NCBI RefSeq assembly: GCF_030412965.1
Contig: NZ_JAUHJQ010000002.1
Coordinates: 677,979 to 741,978, forward strand
Direction of reading: 5' to 3'
From: Nocardioides oceani
GTDB lineage: Bacteria; Actinomycetota; Actinomycetes; Propionibacteriales; Nocardioidaceae
DNA: 64,000 nucleotides
Made by a program: the position numbers and the translations under genes. This document shows, one piece after another, positions 48,988 through 57,220 of this stretch (positions within the stretch are counted from its first letter, which is position 1; each line of letters begins with the position of its first letter). The notes below the pieces were generated by a model. The model did no database searches and was not told the origin of the DNA. It saw nothing but the letters and a program-made list of their open reading frames with translations.

Positions 48988-50673
48988 GTGTCCGACTGGC
49001 GAGGGTGGCTGCCGCGCGCGTGGTCGCTCGCCCTCGCGCTGCTCCTGCTCGGCCCGGCCCTCGGGCCGGGCCTCCTGCTGACCTACGACATGGTGTGGGT
49101 GCCGGACCTCGCGGTCCGCCCCGACGTCTGGGGGGTCGGCTCCGGGTTGCCCCGGGCGGTCCCCTCCGACGCGGTCGTCGCCGTCCTCGACGAGGTCGTC
49201 CCGGGCATGCTGCTTCAGAAGATGGTGCTGCTCGGGGCCCTGGTCGCGGCCGGGCTGGGCGCGCGTCGCCTGGTGCCGGACCGGTCCCTGGCCGCGCAGC
49301 TGGTCGCCGTCACCGTCTACCAGTGGAACCCCTTCGTGGCCGAGCGGCTGGCGATCGGGCACTGGCCGGTGCTGGTGGGGTACGCCGTGCTCCCGTGGGT
49401 GCTGCTCGCCGGTCGCCGCTGGCGGGAGACCGGCGCGCTGCCCGCCGCGCTGCTCGTGCTGGTCCCGCTGGGCAGCCTCAGCGCGAGCGCCGGGGTCGCC
49501 ACGGCCGTCGCCCTGCTCGCGGCCGCAGCCGGCCGGCGGCGTACCGGTCCGGTCGTGCTGCTCGCGCTCGCTGCCAACCTGCCGTGGCTGGTGACGGGCG
49601 CGCTGCACGCCGCCGACGCACGCACCGATGCCGCGGGCGCCGAGCTGTTCGCGCTCGGCCCGGACGGGGTGCTGCCGCCGCCGCTGGCCGCGCTCGCCCT
49701 CGGCGGCGTCTGGAACGGCGAGGTCGTGCTGCCCTCGCGCGACGGTGCGGCGGCGTGGCTCGGCCTGGCGCTGCTCGTCGGGCTGGCCGTGCTCGGGGCG
49801 CGTGCCTGGCGTCGTCGGGCCGACGGCCGCGACGTCGTCGCGCTGGTCGTCTGCTGGGCCGTCGGGCTCGCGCTCGCGCTGCTCACCTGGGCCGCGCCCG
49901 GCCTGGTCGCCGCGCTGGCCGAGCACGTTCCGGGCGGGGGTCTCGTCCGGGACGGCTCGCGGCTGCTGGTGCTGTGCGCCCCGCTCGTGGCGGTCCTCGC
50001 GGGCTGCGGCGCCGGGGCGGTGCTGCGCCGCGTGCCCGAGCGCACCCCGCGGCTCGTCCTCGGCGGGGTGCTGGCGCTGCTGCCGGTGACCCTGCTGCCC
50101 GACGCCGCGCTCGGCCTGTCGGGCCGCCTCGAGCCCACCACCTTCCCGGCGTCGTACGCCGCGGCGCGCGACGCCGTGGACGGCGCGGGGCCGGGTGACG
50201 TGCTCGCGCTGCCGCTCTCGAGCTACCGCCAGCCGTCGTGGAACCACGACCGCAAGGTGCTCGACCCGCTGGGTCGTCACCTCCCGCGCGACGTCGTCGC
50301 CAGCGACGAGCTGGTCGTCTCCGACGTGACGGTCGAGGGGGAGGACCCCCGGGTCGAGGAGGCCGCGGCGGCGCTGGCCGCCGGCGCGCCGGGGGAGCGG
50401 GCGGAGCGGCTCGCGGCGATGGGCATCGGCGTCGTCGCGGTCGACCGCCTGGCGCCCGGCGAGGCGCCCGCGGTCGCCGGCCGGGTGCTGCTCGACACCG
50501 ACGAGCTGCTCGTCGTGGAGGTGGCCGGGGCGCAGGCGCGGACCGTGCCGACCTCGTGGACGGTCGCGGCGGCGGCCGCCTGGGTGGTCTGGGTGGGCCT
50601 CCCGCTGGCCGGCGCGGCGGTGGCCCTCCGACGCCGACGTGACCGATCTCTCGGAAATGCGGCGCGGGCCTGA
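48988..50673 (+). CDS. GT-C-like multispanning membrane protein (Rv0226c-like)
   Basis: A 561-residue membrane protein with about eleven helices. An early periplasmic acidic motif (LLTYDMVWVPDLAVRPD) and the helix pattern fit GT-C-type glycosyltransferases or their relatives. It keeps the conserved WNPFVAERLAIGHWPVLVGYA seen in the actinobacterial family that I associate with Rv0226c. The final third is a soluble extracytoplasmic domain (SSYRQPSWNHDRKVLDPLGR, ASDELVVSDVTVEGEDPR) closed by one helix. GTG 48988 is preferred over a TTG four codons upstream because TTGGAT lies six bases before it. Catalytic activity is unproven. Confidence 0.8.
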   Translation: MSDWRGWLPRAWSLALALLLLGPALGPGLLLTYDMVWVPDLAVRPDVWGVGSGLPRAVPSDAVVAVLDEVVPGMLLQKMVLLGALVAAGLGARRLVPDRSLAAQLVAVTVYQWNPFVAERLAIGHWPVLVGYAVLPWVLLAGRRWRETGALPAALLVLVPLGSLSASAGVATAVALLAAAAGRRRTGPVVLLALAANLPWLVTGALHAADARTDAAGAELFALGPDGVLPPPLAALALGGVWNGEVVLPSRDGAAAWLGLALLVGLAVLGARAWRRRADGRDVVALVVCWAVGLALALLTWAAPGLVAALAEHVPGGGLVRDGSRLLVLCAPLVAVLAGCGAGAVLRRVPERTPRLVLGGVLALLPVTLLPDAALGLSGRLEPTTFPASYAAARDAVDGAGPGDVLALPLSSYRQPSWNHDRKVLDPLGRHLPRDVVASDELVVSDVTVEGEDPRVEEAAAALAAGAPGERAERLAAMGIGVVAVDRLAPGEAPAVAGRVLLDTDELLVVEVAGAQARTVPTSWTVAAAAAWVVWVGLPLAGAAVALRRRRDRSLGNAARA

Positions 50674-50717
50674 AGGCGCTGTTACGGTTCTCGCCGAACC
50701 TAGGGAGGGGTTTTCAC

Positions 50718-50873
50718 GTGGGAAGCATCCTGAGCACCTTCGGCAGCCTGGCCATCGGCGGCATCGTCGCCTCGGCCACCATCGTCGGCGTCGTGTCGTC
50801 GCAGACCAGCCCGAGCGGCGAGTCCCCGGCGAACGTCAACCAGCCGGTCATCCAGTACGGCTCCGAGGGCTGA
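50718..50873 (+). CDS. DUF2613 small membrane peptide (Rv0236A-like)
   Basis: A 51-residue protein: MGSILSTFGSLAIGGIVASA starts a single membrane helix, followed by a short outer tail SSQTSPSGESPANVNQPVIQ ending YGSEG. This matches the DUF2613 family, which in mycobacteria sits next to aftD (Rv0236A beside Rv0236c). The GTG at 50718 has the strong site AGGGAGG (50702-50708) upstream. Here it is separated from the AftD-like gene by the GT4 and methyltransferase genes. Function unknown. Confidence 0.85.
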   Translation: MGSILSTFGSLAIGGIVASATIVGVVSSQTSPSGESPANVNQPVIQYGSEG

Positions 50874-50889
50874 TCCACCCCGCACCACC

Positions 50890-50920
50890 GAGCCGGACCC
50901 GGGACCACCGGGCCCGGCTC
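50890..50920 (+). terminator. Stem-loop after the DUF2613 gene
   Basis: GAGCCGG (50890-50896) pairs with CCGGCTC (50914-50920), with further partial pairing inside (ACCCGGG with CCGGGC). It lies 17 bases after the stop codon. Confidence 0.5.
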
Positions 50921-50924
50921 GATC

Positions 50925-50984
50925 TGTCCCGTCCCGCGCTGGCCCGTCTCGAACTGGCCCGTCTCGAAGTGGGCCGTCCTGCAC
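50925..50984. repeat. Four tandem 15-base repeats (TGGCCCGTCTCGAAC-like)
   Basis: Units begin at 50925, 50940, 50955 and 50970. The two middle units differ by one base; the outer two are degenerate. They fill the gap between DUF2613 and the 3' end of the GT4 gene. The minus-strand frame through them encodes a spurious RDGPx repeat. Confidence 0.6.
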
Positions 50985-51008
50985 CGGGGCCGGCCCCGGC
51001 CTGACCGG

Positions 51009-52262
51009 TCAGCCCCGGTCCTGTCCGCGCGCGGCTCGACGCCCGCGGCGCCGCCGCCGCGGGGCGAGGACCTCGTCGGGGTCCTCGGGGTCCTGGCTGT
51101 CGACGAGCGTCCCGCTGAGCGCGGCGAGCGCCACCAGCGCGAACGACTGCTGGGCGTGCTGCCAGGTGTAGGCGTGGCTCATCTCGCGTGCGCCGCGGCC
51201 CAGCCGCTCCCGCTCCTCGGGGTCGCGCAGCAGCAGCCCGAGCGCCGCGGTCAGCTCCTCGGGGGTGTCGACGAGCAGACCGGAGCGGTGGTCGGCCACC
51301 GACTCCTGCGTGCCGCCGGCCGAGCGGTAGGCGACCGTCGGCGTGCCGTGCATGCCGGCCTCGCCGATCACCAGGCCCCAGCCCTCCTTGAGCGAGGGGA
51401 GCGCGAGCACCCAGGCCCGCTCGTAGATCTCGTGCTTGCGCGCCTCGTCGACGTGCCCCTCGAAGACGACCGTGTCGCCGGCGCCGCGAGCGCGGGCGTA
51501 CTCGCGCAGCTCGGCCTCCCACCAGCCGCCGCCGACCACGTGCAGCCGCAGGTCGGGGTGCTCCTCGCGCAGCGCGAGCGCGGCGTCGATCGCGTGCTCG
51601 ACCTGCTTGTGCGGCACGAGGCGACCGACCACGGCGACCATCGGCGTGGGGGACGGGCCGGGGTCGACCGGGACGACGGGGTCGGTGCCGTTGTGCACGA
51701 CGGCCACGCGGGGGCCGCGGACCCCGAGGTGGCGCAGCTCGGCCCGCGTGGCGCGGGAGACGGCGACGTACTGGCAGCGGCGGTAGAGCCAGGGCGCCAA
51801 CCGCCGCTCGATCCACCAGCCGACGCGCGCGGTCAGGCCGCTGTAGACGACCGGCCACTGCTCGCGGTGCACGTGATGGACGAGGACGACGACGGGCTTG
51901 CGCGTGACCAGGCGGCTGAAGAACGGCATGCCGTTCTGGACGTCGACGACCAGGTCGACCGGACCGGACCCGCCACGGGCGAGCTCACCGGACGCGAGCG
52001 CCCACATGCCGGCGGGGTAGACCGAGAGCTTCGAGCCGCGTCGCACGAACCGGATGCCGTCGACGACCTCCTCCGGCGGGGCCGCCGCGTGCGCGGCGCA
52101 GAAGATCGTCACCCGGCACCCACGGGCCACCAGGCCCGCGGCCATCTTCTCCAGGTAGCGCTCCGCGCCGCCGCCCTCCGGGTTGCGCGTGTCGCGCCAG
52201 CTGAGGAAGGCCACGTGCGTGCCGCGCAGCTGCTCCAGGCTGCCCTCTTCTCCGTCTCCCAT
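51009..52262 (-). CDS. GT4-family glycosyltransferase (Rv0225-like)
   Basis: A 417-residue GT-B enzyme. The N-terminal acceptor domain has LSWRDTRNPEGGGAERYLEK, VVDVQNGMPFFSRL and LVHHVHREQWPVVYSGL. The C-terminal nucleotide-sugar domain has VGRLVPHKQVEHAIDAAL and the E-x7-E motif in SLKEGWGLVIGEAGMHGTP. The tail is Arg-rich (APRRRRRGRRAARGQ). ATG 52262 is seven bases behind TACCTT, and the divergent methyltransferase promoter occupies the same 33 bases. The position matches mycobacterial Rv0225. Sugar and acceptor unknown. Confidence 0.9.
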   Translation of the reverse strand: MGDGEEGSLEQLRGTHVAFLSWRDTRNPEGGGAERYLEKMAAGLVARGCRVTIFCAAHAAAPPEEVVDGIRFVRRGSKLSVYPAGMWALASGELARGGSGPVDLVVDVQNGMPFFSRLVTRKPVVVLVHHVHREQWPVVYSGLTARVGWWIERRLAPWLYRRCQYVAVSRATRAELRHLGVRGPRVAVVHNGTDPVVPVDPGPSPTPMVAVVGRLVPHKQVEHAIDAALALREEHPDLRLHVVGGGWWEAELREYARARGAGDTVVFEGHVDEARKHEIYERAWVLALPSLKEGWGLVIGEAGMHGTPTVAYRSAGGTQESVADHRSGLLVDTPEELTAALGLLLRDPEERERLGRGAREMSHAYTWQHAQQSFALVALAALSGTLVDSQDPEDPDEVLAPRRRRRGRRAARGQDRG

Positions 52263-52295
52263 CCGGGGGAAGGTACCAGTGGGTAAGGTTCCGGC
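52263..52295. promoter_or_regulatory. Compact divergent leaderless promoter pair
   Basis: Only 33 bases separate the ATG of the GT4 gene from the GTG of the methyltransferase gene. Minus strand: TACCTT (52275-52270), seven bases before the ATG. Plus strand: TAAGGT (52284-52289), six bases before the GTG. The -35 region of each promoter must fall inside the other promoter or the other gene's first codons. Confidence 0.65.
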
Positions 52296-53066
52296 GTGCC
52301 GCGCCAGAACCCGCTCGCGACCCGCTCCCGGCGGCCGTGGAAGGCGACCCTCCGGCGCTCGGTCCGCCTCTTCCGCGAGTTCCGGTACGAGCAGCCCGAG
52401 CCGGCCCGGTTCTACACCGCGCTGGCCGAGGACTCCGCCGACCAGCTCTCGACCTACGTCGACCTCGACGGTGCCGTGCTGCTCGACGTCGGCGGCGGCC
52501 CCGGCTACTTCCGCGACGCGTTCCGTGAGGCCGGGGCGACGTACTGGGCCCTCGACGCCGACGTGGGCGAGCTCGCCGGTCTCGGCGACATCGCGGCCGG
52601 CACGGTCGTCGGCAGCGGGATGGAGCTGCCGTTCCGCTCGGGTGCCGTCGACGTCTGCTACTCCTCCAACGTCCTCGAGCACGTGCCCGACCCGTGGCGG
52701 ATGGCCGACGAGATGGTGCGCGTGACGCGCCCCGGCGGCACCGTCTTCATCTCCTACACCCTGTGGTGGGGTCCCTGGGGCGGCCACGAGACCGCCCCGT
52801 GGCACTACCTCGGCGGCCGGCACGCCCGGCGCCGGTACGCCGCCAAGCACGGCCACGAGCCGAAGAACAAGTACGGCGAGTCCCTCTTCGCGGTCACCGC
52901 GGGCGCCGGCCTGCGCTGGGCGCGCGCGCAGCAGGAGCTCGGCGTGGCCGAGGTCGCCGACCTGACCCCCCGCTACAACCCGCGCTGGTCGCGGTTCCTG
53001 CTCCACGTCCCGCTGCTGCGTGAGGTGGTGACGTGGAACCTCGTGATCGTCCTGCGCAAGCGGTGA
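52296..53066 (+). CDS. Class I SAM-dependent methyltransferase (Rv0224c-like)
   Basis: A 256-residue Rossmann methyltransferase. The SAM motif I is AVLLDVGGGPGYFRDAF, motif II WALDADVGEL and motif IV VCYSSNVLEHVPDPWRMADE. The C-terminal half has the aromatic stretch ISYTLWWGPWGGHETAPWHY. In mycobacteria the family member Rv0224c sits beside Rv0225, as here with the GT4 gene. It probably methylates a surface sugar, inferred from context. Leaderless GTG; the stop overlaps the AftD-like gene (GTGA). Confidence 0.9.
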   Translation: MPRQNPLATRSRRPWKATLRRSVRLFREFRYEQPEPARFYTALAEDSADQLSTYVDLDGAVLLDVGGGPGYFRDAFREAGATYWALDADVGELAGLGDIAAGTVVGSGMELPFRSGAVDVCYSSNVLEHVPDPWRMADEMVRVTRPGGTVFISYTLWWGPWGGHETAPWHYLGGRHARRRYAAKHGHEPKNKYGESLFAVTAGAGLRWARAQQELGVAEVADLTPRYNPRWSRFLLHVPLLREVVTWNLVIVLRKR

Positions 53067-56000
53067 GCACGAGCGAGACGTCCACCAGCACGCCCGGAGC
53101 CTTCCGCTTCCGCCTGCTGGCGGCCTGCGCGGTGCTGGTCGGGCTGGCGTTCGTCCAGGACCCGGGCCTGCTGGCCGCCGACACCAAGCTCGACCTGGCG
53201 CTCGCCCCGGCCGACTGGCTCGCCCGGGCGCTCCACCTGTGGGACGCCGAGGGCGCCTTCGGCCAGCTGCAGAACCAGGCCTACGGCTACCTGTGGCCGA
53301 TGGGCCCGTTCTTCCTGCTGGGCTGGCTGGTGGACCTCCCGGGCTGGGTCGTCCAGCGGCTGTGGCAGGGGCTGGTGATGTCGGTCGCGATGGCCGGTGC
53401 GGCGAAGGTCGCCCGGGCGCTCGGGGTCCGCTCGGACCTCGCGTGCCTGGTGGCCGGCTCCGCGTTCGCGCTGTCCCCGCGGCTGCTCACCACCCTCGGG
53501 CCGATCTCGATCGAGGCGTGGCCGAGCGCGCTCGCGCCGTGGGTGCTGCTGCCGCTGGTCCGCGGGGCGACCCACGGTTCCCCGCGCCGGGCCGCCGCGC
53601 TCGCGGCGCTGGGCGTGGCGATGGTCGGCGGCGTCAACGCGGCGGCGACCTTCGCCGTGCTGCCGCTCGGGATCGTGTGGCTGCTGACCCGCACGCCGGG
53701 CCCGCGCCGCCGGGCGCTGATGCTGTGGTGGCCGCTGTTCACCGCCCTGGCCACCGCGTGGTGGCTGGTGCCGCTGTTCGTCATGGGCGCCTACAGCCCG
53801 CCGTTCCTCGACTTCATCGAGACCACGTCGGTGACGACCTTCCCGACGACGCTCTTCGACGCCCTGCGCGGCACGTCCAACTGGGTGCCGTACGTCGACG
53901 CCGGCTCGCGCGCGGGCAACGACCTGCTGCGCACGCCGTGGCTGGTCGTGCTCAGCGGCGTGCTGCTGCTGCTCGGCTGCGCCGGGCTGCTCGACCGGCG
54001 CACCCCGCACCGAGCGTTCCTCGGGCTCTCGTTGCTGGTCGGGGTCCTCATGGTCACCGCCGGCCACCGCGGCGTCGTCGAGGGGTGGCTCGCGGCGCCC
54101 GTCGCGGACCTGCTCGACGGCGTGCTGGCCCCGCTGCGCAACGTCCACAAGTTCGACCCGATCATCCGGCTGCCGCTGGTGGTGGGCCTCGCCTTCGTGG
54201 TCGACCGGACGCTGTCGGCGCTGCGCGAGCACCGCGACGGCCCGCGCGCCGAGCGGGTCAACCGCCGGGTCCTGGTCGCGGCGGCCGTCCTCGCGGTCGT
54301 CGGCTGCGCGGCCCCGGCCGTCCAGGGACGCGTCCAGCCCGCCGGGGCGACGCTCGGCGTCCCGGACTACTGGCAGGAGGCGGCCGACTTCGTCGCCGCC
54401 GAGTCCGAGGGCGGCACCGCGCTCCTCGTGCCCGGCTCGCCGTTCGGCGAGTACCTCTGGGGCGACACCGCCGACGAGCCGATGCAGTGGCTCGCCGACT
54501 CGCGGTGGGCCGTGCGCAACGTCATCCCGCTGACGCCGCCCGCCACGATCCGGATGCTCGACGGCATCGAGCGCCGGCTGGCCGAGGGCGAGGGCTCCCC
54601 GGGCCTCACCGCGGCGCTGCGCCGGGCGGGGGTCGAGCACCTCGTCGTGCGCAACGACCTCGAGCGGTCCGACGACGTGCCCGACCCGGTGCTGGTCCAC
54701 CAGGCGCTGGAGGCCTCGCCCGGCCTCGAGCCGGTCGCGAGCTTCGGGCCGGTCGTGGGCGGTGAGGCGCACCTGCGCGACGGCGAACGACGCGTGCTGG
54801 TCAACGGCGGGTGGCAGGCCGAGCGCCCCGCGGTCGAGGTGTACGCGGTCGGGTCGCCCTCGGCCCCGGCCGTCTCGGCGGGGGAGCCGACCGTGCTGGC
54901 CGCCGGCCCGGAGGACCTGCCCGACCTGCTCGACCTCGACGTGCTGGGCAGCGCCCCGACGCTGCTCGCGCCGGACGCCGCGGCGGACGCCGACCCCGGG
55001 CGGGTCGTGCTGACCGACGGGCTCCGGGAGCGGGAGCGCTCCTTCGCCCGCATCCACGACGGCACCTCGGCGGTCACGACGCCCGGCGACGTACGTCGCG
55101 CGGACCGGCCGGTGACCGACTACCCGCTCGACGACATGGACCGCTGGACCACCACCGCCCGGCTCGAGGGGGCCGCCGCGCTCTCGGCGTCCTCCTCGCG
55201 CTCCGACGCGGACGCGATCGGCGGCAGCGAGCGGGGCGCGCTGCCCTACGCCGCGCTCGACGGGGCGACGGACACCGCGTGGGACTCGGGCTACTCCGGG
55301 GACGAGGCTCCGTGGTGGCGCGTCGACCTGGACGCACCCCTCGAGGTGGAGGCCGTCTCGGTCACCGCCGCCGCGGGCGAGGGCCGGCAGCGGCTGCGCC
55401 TGGTCACCGACGGCGGTGCGTCCGAGCCGGTCACGATCAGTCCCGGCGGCACCCGCCGCCTGCTGGTCCCGACGGGCGAGGACGGCACCGGCGCGGTCAC
55501 CTGGCTGCGGCTGGAGGCCGTCGAGGGACCGTCGGCCGACCGGCTCGCGCTGGCCGAGGTCGACGTCCCCGGCCTGGCCGTGCGCCGGGTCCTCGACCTG
55601 CCGACGTTGCCAGAGGGCTGGGGAGCCCCGGACGTCGTGGTCCTGCAGGCGGACCGCGACGCCCGCACCGGGTGCGTCGTCGTCGCGCTCTCCGACCGCT
55701 GCGCCGTGGGACGCGAGCGGGCCTCCGAGGACGGTCCGGTCGTCCGGCGGTCCTTCGACCTCCCCGTCGCGGCGTCGTACGACGTGTCCCTGACCGCGCG
55801 CCCCCGGGCGGGGAGCGCGCTCGACGCGCTCGTCCTGCGCGACCAGCCGGCGTCGGCGTCGGCGTCCTCGCTGGCGCTGGCCGACCCGCGCGCCGGCGCG
55901 GTCGCCGCGATCGACGGCGACCCCGGCAGCGCCTGGTTGGCCGACCCGGACGACGAGCAGGTCGCGCTCACCCTGTCCTGGCTCGACGCCCGCCTGGTCA

Positions 56001-57220
56001 CCGGCATCGACCTCGACGTCGACGCCGACACCGCGGCGCGGCTGCCCGACGGGGTCGTGCTGACCTTCACGCGGCGCGGGCGGACCGTGGCCGAGCGCCA
56101 GGTCGACCTGGGCCGCGACGGCCGGGCGGCCTTCCCGGGGGTGCGCGCTGACGGCGTCCGCATCCGCGTGCTGTCCGCGGAGAGCGCCACCGACCTCGCC
56201 TTCGACGGCTCGGCGAACCCGCTGCCCGTCGGCGTCGGCGAGGTCTCGCTGACCGGCGTGCCCTACCTCCCGCTCGGGATCCCCGCCGAGGCGGTGCGCC
56301 AACCCTGCGGCTCCGGCCCGGACCTGCAGGTCGGTCCGCGCCGTCTGCGCACCGCCGTCACCGCCTCGCCGCTGGAGCTCCTCCGCGGCGTGGAGGTCCC
56401 GGCCGAGCCGTGCGCGACCGGCACCGGCGACGCCCCGCTCGTGCTGCCGGCCGGCGCGGTCGAGGTGGCCGCCGCTCGCAGCGACGCCACCGACGCCGCG
56501 TCCCTCGTGCTCACCTCGACGGCCGACCCGGGGCCCGCGACCGGCCCCACGGCCGCGGCGGAGGACCTGTCCGGACCGGTCCGGCGCGTGCTGCGACCGG
56601 CCGCCGGTGACACCGTCGCGGTGCTCCGGGAGAACGCCAACCCCGGCTGGGTCGCCACCCAGGACGGCGAGGAGCTCGAACCGGTCGTGCTCGACGGCTG
56701 GCAGCAGGGGTTCCGCCTCGAGGGCGACGGGCCGGTCGAGGTGCGGTTCGCGCCCGACACGACCTACCGGGCCGGCATGCTCGCCGGCGGGGCCGCCCTC
56801 CTGGTCCTCGTCGTGGTCGTCCTGCTGACGCGCCGGCGCTGGCGCGGACCCGTGCCGCCCGCGCTGGCCGAGCGGCGCGTGGCACCCGCGGTCTCGGTCG
56901 TCCTGGCCCTGGCCGGGACCGGGCTGGTGGCCGGCACCGTCGGCCTCGTGGTCGGCGTCGTCGCCACCGCGGCGGTCGTGCTGCTCGGGCGGCGCGCCCC
57001 CGACGTGGCGCCGTGGGCGCTCGCGGTGCCGCTGCTGGCCGCTGCGGCGGCGTACTCCCTCACCCCGTGGGGGAGCAGCGCCGGCTGGGCCGGCAACGAC
57101 GCCTGGGTCGGCTACCTCGCGGTGGTGCCGCTGGCGGCGGTGGTCGCCGCGGTCGGCTCCTCGCGCCCCGCGGGCACCAGGCGCTTGAGGCGCATCGCCG
57201 GCACCTCCAGCAGGCGGTAG
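53063..57220 (+). CDS. AftD-like alpha-(1->3)-arabinofuranosyltransferase family protein
   Basis: A 1385-residue GT-C membrane protein. The N-terminal part (about 10-420) has some eleven helices; the first loop holds the acidic motif AADTKLDLALAP and WDAEGAFGQLQNQAYGYLWP, conserved in AftD (DUF3367). A large extracytoplasmic region follows. It includes two discoidin/CBM-like modules (YAALDGATDTAWDSGYSG at ~720; VAAIDGDPGSAWLADPDD at ~945) and FRLEGDGPVEVRFAP near 1215. Four or so helices end the protein. Mycobacterial AftD adds alpha-1,3-arabinofuranose to arabinogalactan and LAM using decaprenyl-phosphoarabinose. GTG 53063 overlaps the methyltransferase stop. Its last 109 bases overlap the convergent acyltransferase gene. 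Confidence 0.92.
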   Translation: MSTSETSTSTPGAFRFRLLAACAVLVGLAFVQDPGLLAADTKLDLALAPADWLARALHLWDAEGAFGQLQNQAYGYLWPMGPFFLLGWLVDLPGWVVQRLWQGLVMSVAMAGAAKVARALGVRSDLACLVAGSAFALSPRLLTTLGPISIEAWPSALAPWVLLPLVRGATHGSPRRAAALAALGVAMVGGVNAAATFAVLPLGIVWLLTRTPGPRRRALMLWWPLFTALATAWWLVPLFVMGAYSPPFLDFIETTSVTTFPTTLFDALRGTSNWVPYVDAGSRAGNDLLRTPWLVVLSGVLLLLGCAGLLDRRTPHRAFLGLSLLVGVLMVTAGHRGVVEGWLAAPVADLLDGVLAPLRNVHKFDPIIRLPLVVGLAFVVDRTLSALREHRDGPRAERVNRRVLVAAAVLAVVGCAAPAVQGRVQPAGATLGVPDYWQEAADFVAAESEGGTALLVPGSPFGEYLWGDTADEPMQWLADSRWAVRNVIPLTPPATIRMLDGIERRLAEGEGSPGLTAALRRAGVEHLVVRNDLERSDDVPDPVLVHQALEASPGLEPVASFGPVVGGEAHLRDGERRVLVNGGWQAERPAVEVYAVGSPSAPAVSAGEPTVLAAGPEDLPDLLDLDVLGSAPTLLAPDAAADADPGRVVLTDGLRERERSFARIHDGTSAVTTPGDVRRADRPVTDYPLDDMDRWTTTARLEGAAALSASSSRSDADAIGGSERGALPYAALDGATDTAWDSGYSGDEAPWWRVDLDAPLEVEAVSVTAAAGEGRQRLRLVTDGGASEPVTISPGGTRRLLVPTGEDGTGAVTWLRLEAVEGPSADRLALAEVDVPGLAVRRVLDLPTLPEGWGAPDVVVLQADRDARTGCVVVALSDRCAVGRERASEDGPVVRRSFDLPVAASYDVSLTARPRAGSALDALVLRDQPASASASSLALADPRAGAVAAIDGDPGSAWLADPDDEQVALTLSWLDARLVTGIDLDVDADTAARLPDGVVLTFTRRGRTVAERQVDLGRDGRAAFPGVRADGVRIRVLSAESATDLAFDGSANPLPVGVGEVSLTGVPYLPLGIPAEAVRQPCGSGPDLQVGPRRLRTAVTASPLELLRGVEVPAEPCATGTGDAPLVLPAGAVEVAAARSDATDAASLVLTSTADPGPATGPTAAAEDLSGPVRRVLRPAAGDTVAVLRENANPGWVATQDGEELEPVVLDGWQQGFRLEGDGPVEVRFAPDTTYRAGMLAGGAALLVLVVVVLLTRRRWRGPVPPALAERRVAPAVSVVLALAGTGLVAGTVGLVVGVVATAAVVLLGRRAPDVAPWALAVPLLAAAAAYSLTPWGSSAGWAGNDAWVGYLAVVPLAAVVAAVGSSRPAGTRRLRRIAGTSSRR

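Noticed and set aside
48900..50280. Extension of the flippase frame upstream to 50280 on the minus strand
   Set aside because: The upstream part is antisense to the Rv0226c-like gene and has no hydrophobic or family sequence; GTG 48930 with its -10 box fits better.
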